From: Reticulitermes lucifugus
Lineage: Eukaryota > Arthropoda > Insecta > Blattodea > Rhinotermitidae
Assembly: GCA_026260175.1 (NCBI GenBank)
Contig: JAKCWW010000288.1
Location: forward strand, 1 to 64,000
Direction of reading: 5' to 3'
Length of the DNA: 64,000 nt
Shown: piece after piece, positions 43,249 to 53,639 of the stretch
Position numbering within the stretch: position 1 is the stretch's first letter
How the letters are laid out: the number at the start of each line of letters is the position of its first letter
Made by a program: the position numbers and the translations under genes
Notes under the pieces: generated by a model
What the model was told of the DNA's origin: nothing
The model's database searches: none
The model's input: the letters and a program-made list of their open reading frames with translations, nothing else

Positions 43249-43364
43249 TGAAAGACCGCAATAAGAATATCATTTCTAAATTCAATTTATTGAAGCTCAT
43301 GCTACAATTATGCAGTTCCATGTAAATTCTAAGCTTCTTACGGCGATGCGTTTCAAGATATCAG

Positions 43365-43435
43365 TCGTCCTGGGTGTGACGCCGTGTAGTCTGACACCTA
43401 ACAGCTGAACCTCACGCCACTACATTCTGTAAGAC
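43365..43435. repeat. Fold-back FB2 left-end fragment
   Basis: Gtcctgggtgtgacgccgtg, tagtctgacacctaacagct. Only the outer part of an arm is present. Confidence 0.5.
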
Positions 43436-43509
43436 TAATAATAATAATATTTCAATTCAATGTTTTCAAGACGATTTACGTGGGAAATCAAGTTGTTCCT
43501 GCAGTGAGC

Positions 43510-43672
43510 ATAAAATGACTGTCGTCTGAGATATGGCACCTTGTGCGTTAGTACGAACGTTTCGGAGGAACCTGCTGCCTACGCCCTGCTACTCTGAAGA
43601 TGGAAAAGCACATACATCCGAGATGTTAGTACGTATTCACAGACTACACGAAGTCACATCTTCAGAATGAGT
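43510..43672. mobile_element. Fold-back element FB2 copy
   Basis: Left arm gagatatggcaccttgtgcg, ttagtacgaacgtttcggag, gaacctgctgcctacg. Right arm ctctgaagatggaaaagcac, gagatgttagtacgtattca, cagactacacgaagtcacat. The outer arms pair; the inner part is decayed. Confidence 0.78.
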
Positions 43673-43689
43673 CACCGTTTCCACAGCAG

Positions 43690-43985
43690 TGTAGCCTCTG
43701 TCATGACACAACAGTTTACCCCTTCACAACCCTTACACTAAGAGTAACACCTCCCTTTCTTACTTGCAAACCTTTCCGCTTACCCCACCAAAACCTCCCC
43801 ATGGCTACCGTTGCTAGGGCCTCCGGCTGATTGCAATTAAAGAGCGCTGCTAATTAATGGGCCTGACATCTGTGGACTTTCCCCCCTTCCCCTTACCAGT
43901 ACTCCCCCTCACCAGTCCAGCAGCTCCACCATTGGTCAGGGCAGCTTACCCTTTCACAAGGGGGGATTTTCTTCTTCCCCTTTCT
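43690..43985. other. GC- and pyrimidine-rich island with homeodomain-like sites
   Basis: It contains ctgattgcaattaaagagcg and ctgctaattaatgggcctga, i.e. two TAAT-type cores in a GC-richer, repeat-free block, followed by long c-rich tracts. This could be a conserved enhancer or simply a low-complexity stretch. Nothing shows conservation directly. Confidence 0.25.
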
Positions 43986-44084
43986 TTAGCTTTTCCTATG
44001 ACGACCATTACCAAATTACGTTTATAGCAAGAATGGGATATGTTGTGTATGAAGTTAAAATCAAACTACACAGCAATCTAAATG

Positions 44085-44150
44085 TTGTTATCATCATCAT
44101 CATCATTACTACTAGTACTGCTACTACTACTACTACTACTACAAAAACCA
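44085..44150. repeat. Trinucleotide microsatellite (ATC)n(TAC)n
   Basis: A run of atc units, then tac units with few interruptions. It produces the homopolymer-rich frames on both strands. Confidence 0.95.
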
Positions 44151-44832
44151 CCACCAATAATAGTACGGATAGTAGTAATGTTACGATCAAATCCGTTTAC
44201 ATTTCAATGGAAAACTCTGTTATTTCCCCTTACTAGCTACGACAGCTCTATTACTCCACAATTACGCATTATAGTCCTTGAGGGAGACAAAGAAATCGCA
44301 TTTTCGCTGAATACACACGGCATGAACTTGCAATATTCTTGAAAGGCAGCTTGGTAGAATGAGCGGTGCTGCTGACTAGAAATGAATTTTTACCAACAAT
44401 GTTCGACAATAGAATGCCAATCGAACAAATGTACCTCTGCACTAGGCCTACTTCATGACGGCACACTGCTTTAAGAAATCTTTGCCATCTAACGTCCGTA
44501 TCCGTATCTATAAGAATAACCTCTTACATGCCTACAGAATAAAGACAGAATGTGAACACTTTGGCCTTTATGTAGGTGCATATGGTGCATTCAGTTTGAA
44601 AGTATTGAGTTTATACACATTTAGGTGGAAAATAACATATTGTTTGGAGAAATTTGTTGCTTAATTGATAACAGATAGTTCTTAACCTACTGTAATCTAT
44701 CTGACCCTGGTTACAACAATTGTCTGAATCTGTAGTGCAATAAAATTTAATTTGTAATTCTTAACACGAAGATATCCAAGTCAAAAGATATTACTGTATA
44801 TATATATATATATATATAGGATAATTACTTAC
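44151..44832. other. Unassigned, ends in an (AT)n run
   Basis: (At)n at 44796-44817. Otherwise nothing was recognised. Confidence 0.5.
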
Positions 44833-45345
44833 TAGCTCCATAGAGCAAAGTCCTTCTTTTGAATCATGCTCTTCCTCAGTTAGTCAAGAAATTCCCCGCA
44901 TTTTATGGAACTTATTTTGACAGCCGATTATTTTCCTGTATCCTGAGCCAGTTTAATCCATTCCACGCCCTCATATCCTTCAAGAGCCATTTGAGTATTA
45001 TACTACCATCTAAACCTAAGACTTTCAAGTTGTCTCTTTCCATCACGTTTTCTAACCAAAGCCCTGTACGCATTTATACTTTACACCATGCAAGCCATAC
45101 GCCCCAGTCATCTATGCATCCTTTATTTGATCACCCGATTAATATATGGCGAGGAGTACAAATTATGAAGTTCTTCATTGCGCAATTTCCTCCAGCCTCC
45201 TGTTACTTTCTTCTTCTCAGACCCAAATATTCTCCTCGTCACCTTATTCTCGAAAATTCTCAACCTATGCTGTTCCGTTAATATGAGAGACCAAGTTTCA
45301 CACCCATACAAAACAAGAGATTCTGGACTGAAAGGCATTATGCAT
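44833..45345 (-). pseudogene. LINE 3' end ([10 protein letters not shown] family), longest contiguous copy
   Basis: Minus strand from the right: 'VLYGCETWSLILTEQHRLRI', 'FENKVTRRIFGSEKKKVTGG', 'WRKLRNEELHNLYSSPYINR', 'VIK', then in shifted frames a 'RALVRKRDGKRQL' stretch, 'QMALEGYEGVEWIKLAQD', and the 3' untranslated end with cataaaatgcggggaatttc and aaggactttgctctatgga. The 71-codon open part (45123-45338) keeps the diagnostic YGCETW..LREEHRLRVFEN signature. Length 513 bp; 5'-truncated and frameshifted. The 140-codon plus-strand frame over it is antisense noise. Confidence 0.93.
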
Positions 45346-45671
45346 GCCCCAATTTAAACTGCTAATAGTTCTTCATAATTGTAGTTTTCATTTGTCAGTG
45401 TCGTCCCGCACAGGCTGTTTTAACTCTGCTTCATTTTCAAAAGACTTGCTCCACCGATCAAAACACAAATGGCGTGCTGCAACTGATACTTGCTGCAGTC
45501 ATTACACTGATGTATCAGAATGCTTACATCTTCAGAATACATGCTGGTTACACCACTTAGAAGATTTGTCCTTGTTTTATAAAAGTTTAAATAACATTCT
45601 AAATTTTGCCTTTCATGACTTGAAACAATTTCCGTGGTCTTGCTGAAGCCTAAGATATGTTTCTACATTAT

Positions 45672-45912
45672 CCGTGATTTCAGGCTTCCGCCGCTCTATA
45701 AATGAGACCTTCGCTCTTCTGTGATGTTACGAAGAGTAGTTTGGTAGTTAGTTACCGACATTTCAAGACAACCTATCTTCCAGGGTAGAGCAGGCAAAGA
45801 AGATCCTTCTTGGAGTGCTTGACTCTTGAAGATGGGAGTGATAGGTTTTCCCGAAACGTCGGTAACTACCAATCTACGATGTGTAACATCCCAGAAGAGC
45901 GAAGGTCTCGTG
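45672..45912. mobile_element. Fold-back element FB1 copy with 11-bp target duplication
   Basis: Left end ccgtgatttcaggcttccgc, tcgctcttctgtgatgttac, tttggtagttagttaccgac. Right arm cttgaagatgggagtgatag, gttttcccgaaacgtcggta, actaccaatctacgatgtgt, aacatcccagaagagcgaag. Flanks ttctacattat (45661-45671) and ttctatattat (45913-45923) differ by one base. Confidence 0.92.
45824..45863 (+). ncRNA. Hammerhead-like motif in FB1
   Basis: TTGAAGA (45826-45832), extra T, stem GGGA/TCCC (45834-45837 with 45849-45852), GAAAC (45853-45857), GTC, then GG. The first base of the core box is T rather than C, so this copy departs more from the hammerhead consensus than 35286-35325. Confidence 0.35.
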
Positions 45913-46084
45913 TTCTATATTATTGATTTTGCATTAATTTTCCCTGCGCAAGATTCATTTCTGCTGTTAACGCAGTTTGTAAATATATCGATAATTTTAT
46001 TACATTACTTTGTAATGTATATAACACTACTGGGATAAGTATGTGGTTTGCTTTGTTATGTATTTTTATACTGAGTAACAGCAC

Positions 46085-46172
46085 TGTCTTCTGCGATGCG
46101 GCGGCAATTAGTTTGGAAGGAACTCAACTCTTCGAAACATTTCCACCAACCTACAGTACATGACGTCACATT
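46085..46172. repeat. Fold-back FB2-like half element
   Basis: Ggaaggaactcaactcttcg, aaacatttccaccaacctac, agtacatgacgtcacattcc. Right-arm order, diverged. Confidence 0.5.
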
Positions 46173-46301
46173 CCAGCCGACAGCAAACTTCACAGCCAGC
46201 GTAGTGAGAATCACAGATCGTATAAGTTTTATGTTGTTTATTTATTCTGAGTGTTTCTGACTCTGTACTTGTCCATTAGACTGCACAGTTAGCACTATAA
46301 T

Positions 46302-46595
46302 AAATAGCAGATAGTGACTAGGCTACGGGCTGGACGACCGAGGATTCGTGGTTCAATTCCAGGCAGGGGCAAGACATCGTCTCTCCTCGAAAGTCCGGAC
46401 TTGCTCTGGTGTCCGCTTAACCTCCTGTTCAACAGGTAAGCCTTCAGGACTCTCTTTCCCCGATGGCAAAGTCGCCAGAGAGCAAAGCTTACAACTCAAC
46501 TCCATCTAAAGCCGAAGTTAAGATAGCATGGAACCATATTCCCATTCCTCCATACGCCATCAGCATGGTGCTGTACAAGGACAACTTCGCTTTTT
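46302..46595 (+). repeat. SINE family A, diverged subfamily
   Basis: Head tagcagatagtgactaggct, acgggctggacgaccgagga and B box gtggttcaattccaggcagg. Body gacttgctctggtgtccgct, cctcctgttcaacaggtaag, gactctctttccccgatggc, tccatctaaagccgaagtta; 3' end gctgtacaaggacaacttcg. It shares ggacaact at the 3' end with the copy at 59403, suggesting a subfamily. Confidence 0.82.
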
Positions 46596-46789
46596 AATAA
46601 CATCATATCATAATCATCTTAATCAGCTTTAAGTTGAGTTTCAAAGAGCTTGAATTCAATAGTCTCCCCTGGTAAATATGTCCATAAAGTGTCTATAACA
46701 GGATACATACTCACAGGCGTTGCGTTAAGAGAGTGTACCTACACACACAGTCTGTGAGTTCCTCGATTATAAGCACTGCAGTGGACCCG

Positions 46790-47115
46790 CTGGTACCTTC
46801 TCAGAATCGTCTCAAAATCCGCTGCACACACACGACTGGCCGGCCGGCTATCCTCCCTTCAGTTGGTGGCGATTCTTCCCTTATAGATCGCTCTGGCACT
46901 CACAGACGATAGTCTGAGTGGCCTGGACCCTACGACTTGACAATATCGACCAACGGATGGTGACCGCCTCCTGCAGAGAGAAGCAGCGCATTGGAGGCTG
47001 GGCGCTCTGGGAGCGGTCACCCACCGGACACAATACACTGAAAACATGGCGACAGGCGCTTCGTTCTGTCCTTCCGGTAAGCGTGCGCCATGATTTTAAG
47101 CACAGTTGTATTTGA
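46790..47115 (+). other. GC-rich island with an exon-like splice-donor context
   Basis: The GC-richest repeat-free block in the window (ccggccggctatcctccc, gcagcgcattggaggctggg). A plus frame stays open through it (46918-47115), and cttccggtaagcgtg near 47070-47085 resembles a 5' splice site (GTAAGC). The translation has no domain known to me. Could be a 5' untranslated exon or CpG-rich promoter, or an old repeat. No ATG in good context was found. Confidence 0.3.
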
Positions 47116-47204
47116 ATTGAAAATTATATATTTAAACTAGGCAGTATATTCACCTGTTACGAATGTGCTTAGGTCCCACTAATTATAAAATTGTGTGTTC
47201 TGGT

Positions 47205-47322
47205 TTGTGACTTCGTGTGGATTGGTAAATATCTGCTTTCATGTACCCTGAAGATATGGCGTCAGTTTCTTTCAAAAGTGTGTTCCTATGTACCAACCTA
47301 CACGGCCTTATATCATAGATAA
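47205..47322. mobile_element. Fold-back element FB2 copy
   Basis: Left arm tttgtgacttcgtgtggatt, ggtaaatatctgctttcatg. Right arm ccctgaagatatggcgtcag, tgtaccaacctacacggcct, tatatcat. The ends pair; the middle is decayed. Confidence 0.65.
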
Positions 47323-47350
47323 CTGCTACCTTAATAGCCAACTAGAAATA

Positions 47351-47396
47351 AGATATATATGTACTTATATATATGTGTGTGTGTGTGTGTTTTTTT
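47351..47396. repeat. (TA)n(GT)n(T)n microsatellite
   Basis: Tatatatatgtgtgtgtgtg followed by a t run. Confidence 0.93.
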
Positions 47397-48711
47397 TATT
47401 TTCGCCTTTTAACAAGATTTTCTTTGCCTAAATTATACTGTGTCACACAATAAATTTATTAATAAAAATAAACTGGAATGGGCAAGGAAGGGTGCAGTCG
47501 TGAACTATTTTAGATACCATCCCGGCATCTGCTGTAGGGACTGAGAAAAACTACAAAATCCTCCCGTCGCATAACAGACAACGGGACCAAAATTCGAAGC
47601 CGGTACCTGCCGAAGATGCAGTAGGAATGCTAGCCACCTCGTCCGCAAATTTCGGCCAATACGTCGTGAAAAACACGTGGTTTTAGCGCCACAGCACTGT
47701 ATTGTTATCTCAGCAATCCTAGTTGCCAACAAATACAGCACATTTTTCAGCTGTTAGTCGTAATTCTTAGCTATGCATTTACGAAGATCATTTGTAAAAC
47801 TGTGAATACTTCATAATAAGCACGATAGCTTGAAACGTATCAGGTTGAGAAATATGACCACCGGCTAATAAATGTGTTTGATGGCATCTTAGACTACCTG
47901 TTTAGAAACCGAGTTCACGACACTGCTTAACATGCAGAAACATAGGAAAATTAATTTGTAATGCTGAAAAATATTCGGCAAGGAGCAACGGCTGTAACAA
48001 ACGTAGCGCAAAAATTTAGGGCCTAGGCAAATTAACGTAATCTGTGTAACTAAGTGATCCATGAGAATTGACAGGTACTGTCTGTAGTCAGCACGCAAGC
48101 CAAATTTCACGCAGCTAATGGCACATGCATTTTACAAACTTCTTTATAAATATTTGTTATTGAAGCCTCCTCCATTCTCGCAAATAACATTTCAGAAGAA
48201 TAAAACACTTTGTTACAAAAATTCAAAGGATGTCAGACGTTTGCAACTCTTGGTCTATAAGGTCTGTTTTTCTTTGTGTTACTACTCACTATGTATGCAA
48301 ATGTTGAACCGGAGACCCTTGTCAACGTAACGACGGCGGCACAATCTGCTGTTACAACCAGACTCGGCAAATTAACCCTCGGCTGCGCCGATGTCCTCCC
48401 TCTAAACATCTTGACAAGCAGTCGCTGATTAAATCTTGATATAATTCGATTAGTTTAAAGGTCAACAGACGCAAGATCGACACAGCGAAACAAGAAAACA
48501 TCTCACACTTTCTTTAACATTCCTAAGGCGCCCTTTTTTAACTCAAATCAAGGTTCAGATTAGAACACAAGCAGCTAGACCTACAGCGTTTACTGTGGCG
48601 TGATGTGTATTTATAAGTTACTTAATGACATCTTGAATTCTTTTGACTATAGGACTATAGCGTCGAATGACAGGGTGATTAGAAAATTAGAAAGGTTTTG
48701 GAACAAGGCAT
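47397..48711. other. Unassigned stretch
   Basis: A 78-codon minus frame (47505-47741) and a 70-codon plus frame (48118-48330) are unremarkable. No repeat family was seen. Confidence 0.4.
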
Positions 48712-48721
48712 TTGTATTCTA

Positions 48722-48945
48722 CGCGTGATTTCAGGCTTCCGCCGCGGTGTAAATCAGATCTTGGCTCTTCTGGAATGAAATGCAGCATAGGTAGTAGTTA
48801 GTTACCGATGTTTGGAGACAACTTATCGGTCCCTTCTTCTTGGACTGCTTGACCCTTGAAGATGGGACCGATAGGTTGTCCCAAAACGTAGGTAACTAAC
48901 TACCAATCTACACTGTTTTTTACCCCAGAAGAGCCAAGATCTCAG
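48722..48945. mobile_element. Fold-back element FB1 copy with exact 10-bp target duplication
   Basis: Flanks ttgtattcta at 48712-48721 and 48946-48955 are identical. Left arm gtgatttcaggcttccgccg, ggctcttctggaatgaaatg, gtagttagttaccgatgttt, ttatcggtcccttcttct. Right arm cccttgaagatgggaccgat, aggttgtcccaaaacgtagg, taactaactaccaatctaca, cagaagagccaagatctcag. 224 bp. Confidence 0.93.
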
Positions 48946-48955
48946 TTGTATTCTA

Positions 48956-49704
48956 ATTTAAATTAGAACCAATTATCCCGTAATCTGTCTGGAAAAACTG
49001 GAGAAAATCTTGAAAAGTAACAGTCAAGGTAATCGGTATCCATGCTTAGATACGAACTCTGGAATAAGAGAATACAAAGCAGGAGTAATAGACGAAGTAA
49101 CATAGAAAATGACAGAAATTTCTAAACTGCGAAAAACAGTAGGCTACATCATTTCGGTTTCAGGGAATTCAGAACATACGAAACACTGAAACATGTTCTC
49201 TATATAGGCTTATTACCCTAAGCAACAGTGAGCCTAATGGTGTGCCAGGCTTTCCAGTATACTGAATGGCCAAACAGACACAAACTAAGTACATAACTGC
49301 ATGTTGCAGGGTGCTTCTGGAGAAGAGAACAGTCACTCAGGCACTAAGGACGAGCTACTGGACTCTGTTCAGAGCAGATTATTTCATTCTGCACACTCAC
49401 ACACTATTTTATATCCATTTTAATATTATTTTAGGCCGTACTTCCATCTTAATACACTCTGGAACTTTATGTAAGAATATTCCGTTTTCATTTTCTCAAA
49501 ACAATTTCCTTTTCCTTAAAAGAAAGGCATAGAAATTTCCACAGAAATATCATTCGTTCCGCACCATTAACCTTTGGAAGCCTGAATTTCGTGTACATTA
49601 TACCCTATTACAAATTCAGTTATCTCAACAGAAAACACGCTGCGTCTATATTAGAGACTAACTGGTCAACAATGTTTCGGAACACAATCTATAAAGCTAC
49701 AAGA
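48956..49704. other. Unassigned stretch
   Basis: Nothing was recognised. An 88-codon frame (49266-49532) is AT-rich and unconvincing. Confidence 0.4.
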
Positions 49705-49890
49705 CTTGGGATGGCGTGCAGAGCGGTACATAATTACCGACGTTTCGAATTATGGTTGTGACTTCATCTTCAGGGCCAAGCAGCCCAAGAACACTATTCT
49801 TGCATTACTTAAACCTGAATGTGAAGGCACGACAACACTTCGGAAACGTCGGTGACTGCGTAAAATCCAAGAAGACTTAAATCTTCTGAA
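49705..49890. mobile_element. Fold-back element, FB1/FB2-related, diverged
   Basis: Left arm taattaccgacgtttcgaat, gacttcatcttcagggcc. Right arm acaacacttcggaaacgtcg, gtgactgcgtaaaatccaag, aagacttaaatct. The outer ends resemble FB1's agaagagc/aagatct ends. Confidence 0.65.
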
Positions 49891-50124
49891 ACAAAGCAAT
49901 AACAACCTCAAATCTAACATAACCGATATTCGCTGTGAGATTCACCTTTACAAGAAATATATGAGCAAAATACAGGGTCTGTTCATGTAAAAGTAGGCTA
50001 TAGGCCTACATATAGTTACCCCGATGCTTTAGGTTTTAAATCTTGCTGCGTTGGACCTGTCGTCAATCTTTATTCCGGTTAATGCTAAAGTAGCTGATAA
50101 TAAAACAAACACATCAGCCTAACA

Positions 50125-50791
50125 CAACAATTTTATTATAAGAACAATAACTTTTCTTTCTATAAAACTGCTACAATTTTTGACCCGAAGGTCATCATCA
50201 GGCTTGTAAAACGCATAGAAAGAGGCTATTTGTGTCATTACAATTGTCGTCCTATGGATAGAGATCTCATCCTCAACATTATATTACAATTTTATTAATG
50301 TATTAAAACTCATCTTACTGTAACTTTACAGTACAATAAAACTGTAATTGGATTTGTGTTTATTATATTATAAAGTTCTATACTTGTTCACTGTAGGAAT
50401 GTATATAAAATGATTTTAAAATTTTTTACTTTTATGTTGCATTTAAAACTACAAAATCTTTCTTTACTTAGTGTATTATTTGCTAACACGAAACTAGTTT
50501 CCTTATCTCTCTTTCATTTTCAATTAATTCTTAAGTCTTTGTGTTTACAAAGGTGAGTATGCTGACCTTGCAACAATATTACGTATATTTATTATTCATG
50601 ATTTTTAACACATTAATAAAATTGTAATATAAGTTTGAGGATGAAATCTCCATCAATAGAATGATCATTGCAATGATACACCTAGCCTCATTCTATACTT
50701 TTTACAAGCTTTATAATACTATTTTGGGTCAAAACATGTAGCAATTTTGTACTAGTAGATATGAAGTGTCTGTTCTTATAACAAAATAGTT
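50125..50791. mobile_element. Large fold-back element FB4, about 667 bp
   Basis: Left half caacaattttattataagaa, actgctacaatttttgaccc, gaaggtcatcatcaggcttg, cctcaacattatattacaat, tttattaatgtatt. The right half is the inverse (cacattaataaaattgtaat, tttgaggatgaaatctcc, gtcaaaacatgtagcaattt, cttataacaaaatagt). Flanks gcctaaca / gccttaca (50117-50124, 50792-50799). On the minus strand the left half holds CTGATGA-T-GACC-TTCG-GGTC-AAAA, a hammerhead-like box with a UUCG loop but with the G of GAAA changed to A. Confidence 0.88.
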
Positions 50792-50964
50792 GCCTTACAG
50801 TGCAGTATTTATCATAAATTTGTTACTAATTGTAACCGTGCGAATAATCTGCACGTACAAACAATAAAATATTTATTCAACAAAGATTTATTTCTATATT
50901 TGAAACTTTAAAGAACTTCTCGATATACAATGTTTGATGATATCAATTTCTCATTTCCTATATG

Positions 50965-51260
50965 TTATCGATGCCCTTCAATATTTGCAACAGTAACGTT
51001 GTCAAATGAAGAGGATCGGGAAAATGCCGCATAGAGCTGGCCATGGTTAAAAAACAGGCGATGGTGGATATATTCCCTCACGTTTAAGCGTTTGCCTTTC
51101 AGCCTTACTGACTGACACAGCAAACACGATTTTGATCGGAAATCGTCTTCTACACAGTTTGAGGGCAATGGCAGGATCTGATGGACATAGCTGAATCCTG
51201 GGTATAAGGATAGTTTTTCTAGAGCCAGTAACTTCCGCTACTATGCAGTGTTTCGTGAAA
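50965..51260 (-). pseudogene. Helitron/Pif1-type helicase C-terminal remnant
   Basis: Minus strand, first frame: 'KHCIVAEVTGSRKTILIPRI', 'QLCPSDPAIALKLC', 'RRRFPIKIVFAVSVSKAERQ', 'TLKREGIYPPSPVF'. A stop and a frame change follow, then 'FNHGQLYAAFSRSSSFDNVT', 'VANIEGH'. This is the end of a Helitron-type Pif1 helicase: IPRI..PSD, RRQFP...AF...NK.QGQT (degraded here to VSKAERQT) and the motif VI block FSHGQLYVALSR. Family role: unwinding during rolling-circle transposition. Only the last about 95 residues survive. No hairpin/CTRR end was located downstream. Confidence 0.87.
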
Positions 51261-52244
51261 GCCTCTCACGAGCATGTGCTGCCATCACAGGAGTCCAAGG
51301 GAAGCTAACATATTTTATGTACTTCCCATAGCTTCCGGTAGAGGCAGCACTATCAATTCTTAACGTTACCTTTTTCGTTAGAAACGAGTTTTTGAGGAGA
51401 AATTAGTGAAAACAGGGGAGATTGCCATTAATGCCGAAACACAATATTCCTAAAAATGTCTATCTTGAAAGGAACAGTTCGGCAGTTCAGTAGATCATGA
51501 TGTAGCAAACAAAACCTACAGTATTAATATATATTATTTTTAAGATAATTATTTTATTACTATATGAAACACATAAAGATGTTTTCCATCGAGACTTTTA
51601 AAGTAGTAACGTGATTTAGAGTGCTGATTCCGATATGGAACGAGACTTACAGCAGGCAGCCTGCCGTTACAATACATTAACACACACTTCTGTTTCATGC
51701 TGACGGTAGCTAAACTGGCTTTTCCGGTCAAGCAGCGGCGCACGACGAAGGGGTCACGGGTTACTGCACACGGCGGTCCATCACTACACACTGGGAGGCT
51801 GTTGTTGAAAGGTCATCTAAGGTGAGATCAAAGTTCAACTCTCAGAGCGGTCTATCACGAAATGCCAGCGAACTAAAGGTTCGTATGTCTCCTATTTACT
51901 GTGATGTCACCACTCTGGGTCTGAGGATGAGGGATAGACGAGTCTTTCTTCATTATTCTCTAGCTACTTGCTGTATCGGGCGTGTGCCACTGGTCACATT
52001 AATAATGGACACACGTTTAGCCTGTGGTCTTGAATAGATCATGAGTTGTGAATAAACAAGTAATATCTCATAGACTCCGTGCGTGTGGTCCAAACAAAGA
52101 TGACACTATTTTTTCATCTTTACCAAGGGAACTTCATTTACAATATGAAAGGTGTCGTAGTATTGCTATGGAATAAATATTTACCGCAACAGATCAAAAC
52201 GTCCTAATCCACAGTGGTAATTATACGTATTACTTCCAAAATTG
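51261..52244. other. Unassigned stretch
   Basis: Nothing was recognised. Frames at 51549-51791 (minus) and 51822-52037 (plus) have no motif. Confidence 0.4.
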
Positions 52245-52500
52245 CCGATCCTAGCGGCCGCGCGGTCTAAGTCGTGTTTCTGCGGCTGCTCGTTTGCTGG
52301 GATTGCCGGTTCGAATCCCGCCGGGGGCATGGATGTCTGTCTCTTGTGAGTGTTGTATGTTGTTAGGTAGAGGTCTCTGCGTCGAGATGGTCACTCGTCC
52401 AGAGAAGTCCTACTGAGTGTAGTGGGTCTGAGTGTGATAGTGAAGCCTCGATAATGAGGAGACCCTGGGCCACGAGGGACTGTTGCGCCATGGGGGGGAA
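52245..52500 (+). repeat. SINE family C, near full length
   Basis: Head cctagcggccgcgcggtcta, agtcgtgtttctgcggctgc and B box ggttcgaatcccgccggggg. Body aggtagaggtctctgcgtcg, tcactcgtccagagaagtcc, tgagtgtgatagtgaagcct, cgataatgaggagaccctgg. Clean B box GGTTCGAATCCC. Confidence 0.92.
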
Positions 52501-52580
52501 CTTCTAACATTAAACAATACTGCAGTCTGTCCACATAGTGTGTATTTGTGTTTTGCATGGTTTTCAAGGTAAAAGAATTA
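52501..52580 (+). repeat. Dispersed repeat family E fragment
   Basis: Ctaacattaaacaatactgc, agtctgtccacatagtgtgt, atttgtgttttgcatggttt. Directly follows the SINE C copy. Confidence 0.55.
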
Positions 52581-53332
52581 CCGGTTTGACTGTGTAGTGG
52601 AAGTACAGTGCGTGCTTCCAGTTAGGTGTAAACTGAGATTTCAAATTTAGGCAAAATTTTCAAATTATACATTTCGGCATCTCTCACAGAATTCAAAATT
52701 CTATAACTTCTGTCTTAACAACCTGAAGTCTTTTATTTCATACATAAGTTTTCAGAAGGAAGAGAGGTAAAGTTTGGGAACTTTGTAATAATATGATGAT
52801 CTTTCGCTTTTTCTCGCTTGTACCATTTCTCTTCTACATTTCTTTCTTAACTCGCTAGCATGCTTCACATAGGACAGAGACTTTATTGACAAGCTAATAC
52901 TCTTAAAAGCACTCAAGAAACTCTCCCGCCTTTTACGGAACCTGACACTTCATTGCAATCTGCACAACAGGTCGCCACGATCCTCGTGGCGAGTAATACG
53001 AATAAGGTCCATAGCCTCATACGTTATCCCTTTAATATAAGCTACTTGTGACATTTGATCTTCCAGAGAATGTACTCTTCAGGTTCGCCACCGAGATAAT
53101 TGAAGGCAGTTCTCATCTTCCGCATGATTGCTACATCCCATCTCCCTTAATTTCATAATAAAATCAAATCTTACGTCCTATTTTCAATAGCCTGTTCTTA
53201 AGGCGGGGAGGTCATAGACCGCCCTAGTGCCAAAATGGATCAACCCATGTTAACTGCTTGAAATTTTATTCCCTTAAGGACAAACGTTAAAAATAACTCT
53301 AAAATACAGATATAATTCTTTGGCGAATCTTT
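52581..53332. other. Unassigned stretch
   Basis: Nothing was recognised. Confidence 0.4.
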
Positions 53333-53605
53333 ACATGACGCTAAGTTGCACGTGGTGTACCTATCGTTACATGACGCTAAGTTGCACGTNNNNNNNNNNN
53401 NNNNNNNNNNNNNNNNNNNNNNNNNNNNNNNNNNNNNNNNNNNNNNNNNNNNNNNNNNNNNNNNNNNNNNNNNNNNNNNNNNNNNNNNNNNNNNNNNNNN
53501 NNNNNNNNNNNNNNNNNNNNNNNNNNNNNNNNNNNNNNNNACGCTAAGTTGCACGTGGTGTACCTATCGTTACATGACGCTAAGTTGCACGTGGTGTACC
53601 TATGC
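53333..53605. repeat. 36-bp minisatellite with an assembly gap
   Basis: The unit acatgacgctaagttgcacg + tggtgtacctatcgtt starts at 53333, 53369 and 53572, with a partial at 53541. The spacing across the gap (167 bases from 53369 to the inferred start at 53536) is not a multiple of 36, so the gap length is nominal and the true array may be longer. All frames drawn through it are repeat artefacts. Confidence 0.95.
53390..53540. other. Assembly gap of 151 unknown bases
   Basis: Run of n inside a tandem array, a typical collapse point. Confidence 0.99.
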
Positions 53606-53639
53606 TTAACTAAGTAGCAGTTCGTGAGGGCACATGGGG

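Noticed and set aside
44859-45281. 140-codon plus-strand frame
   Set aside because: Antisense to a LINE 3' end whose minus-strand peptide is clearly recognisable.
52245-52330. tRNA-Leu/Ser-like gene
   Set aside because: Same reason: SINE C head followed by the family body.
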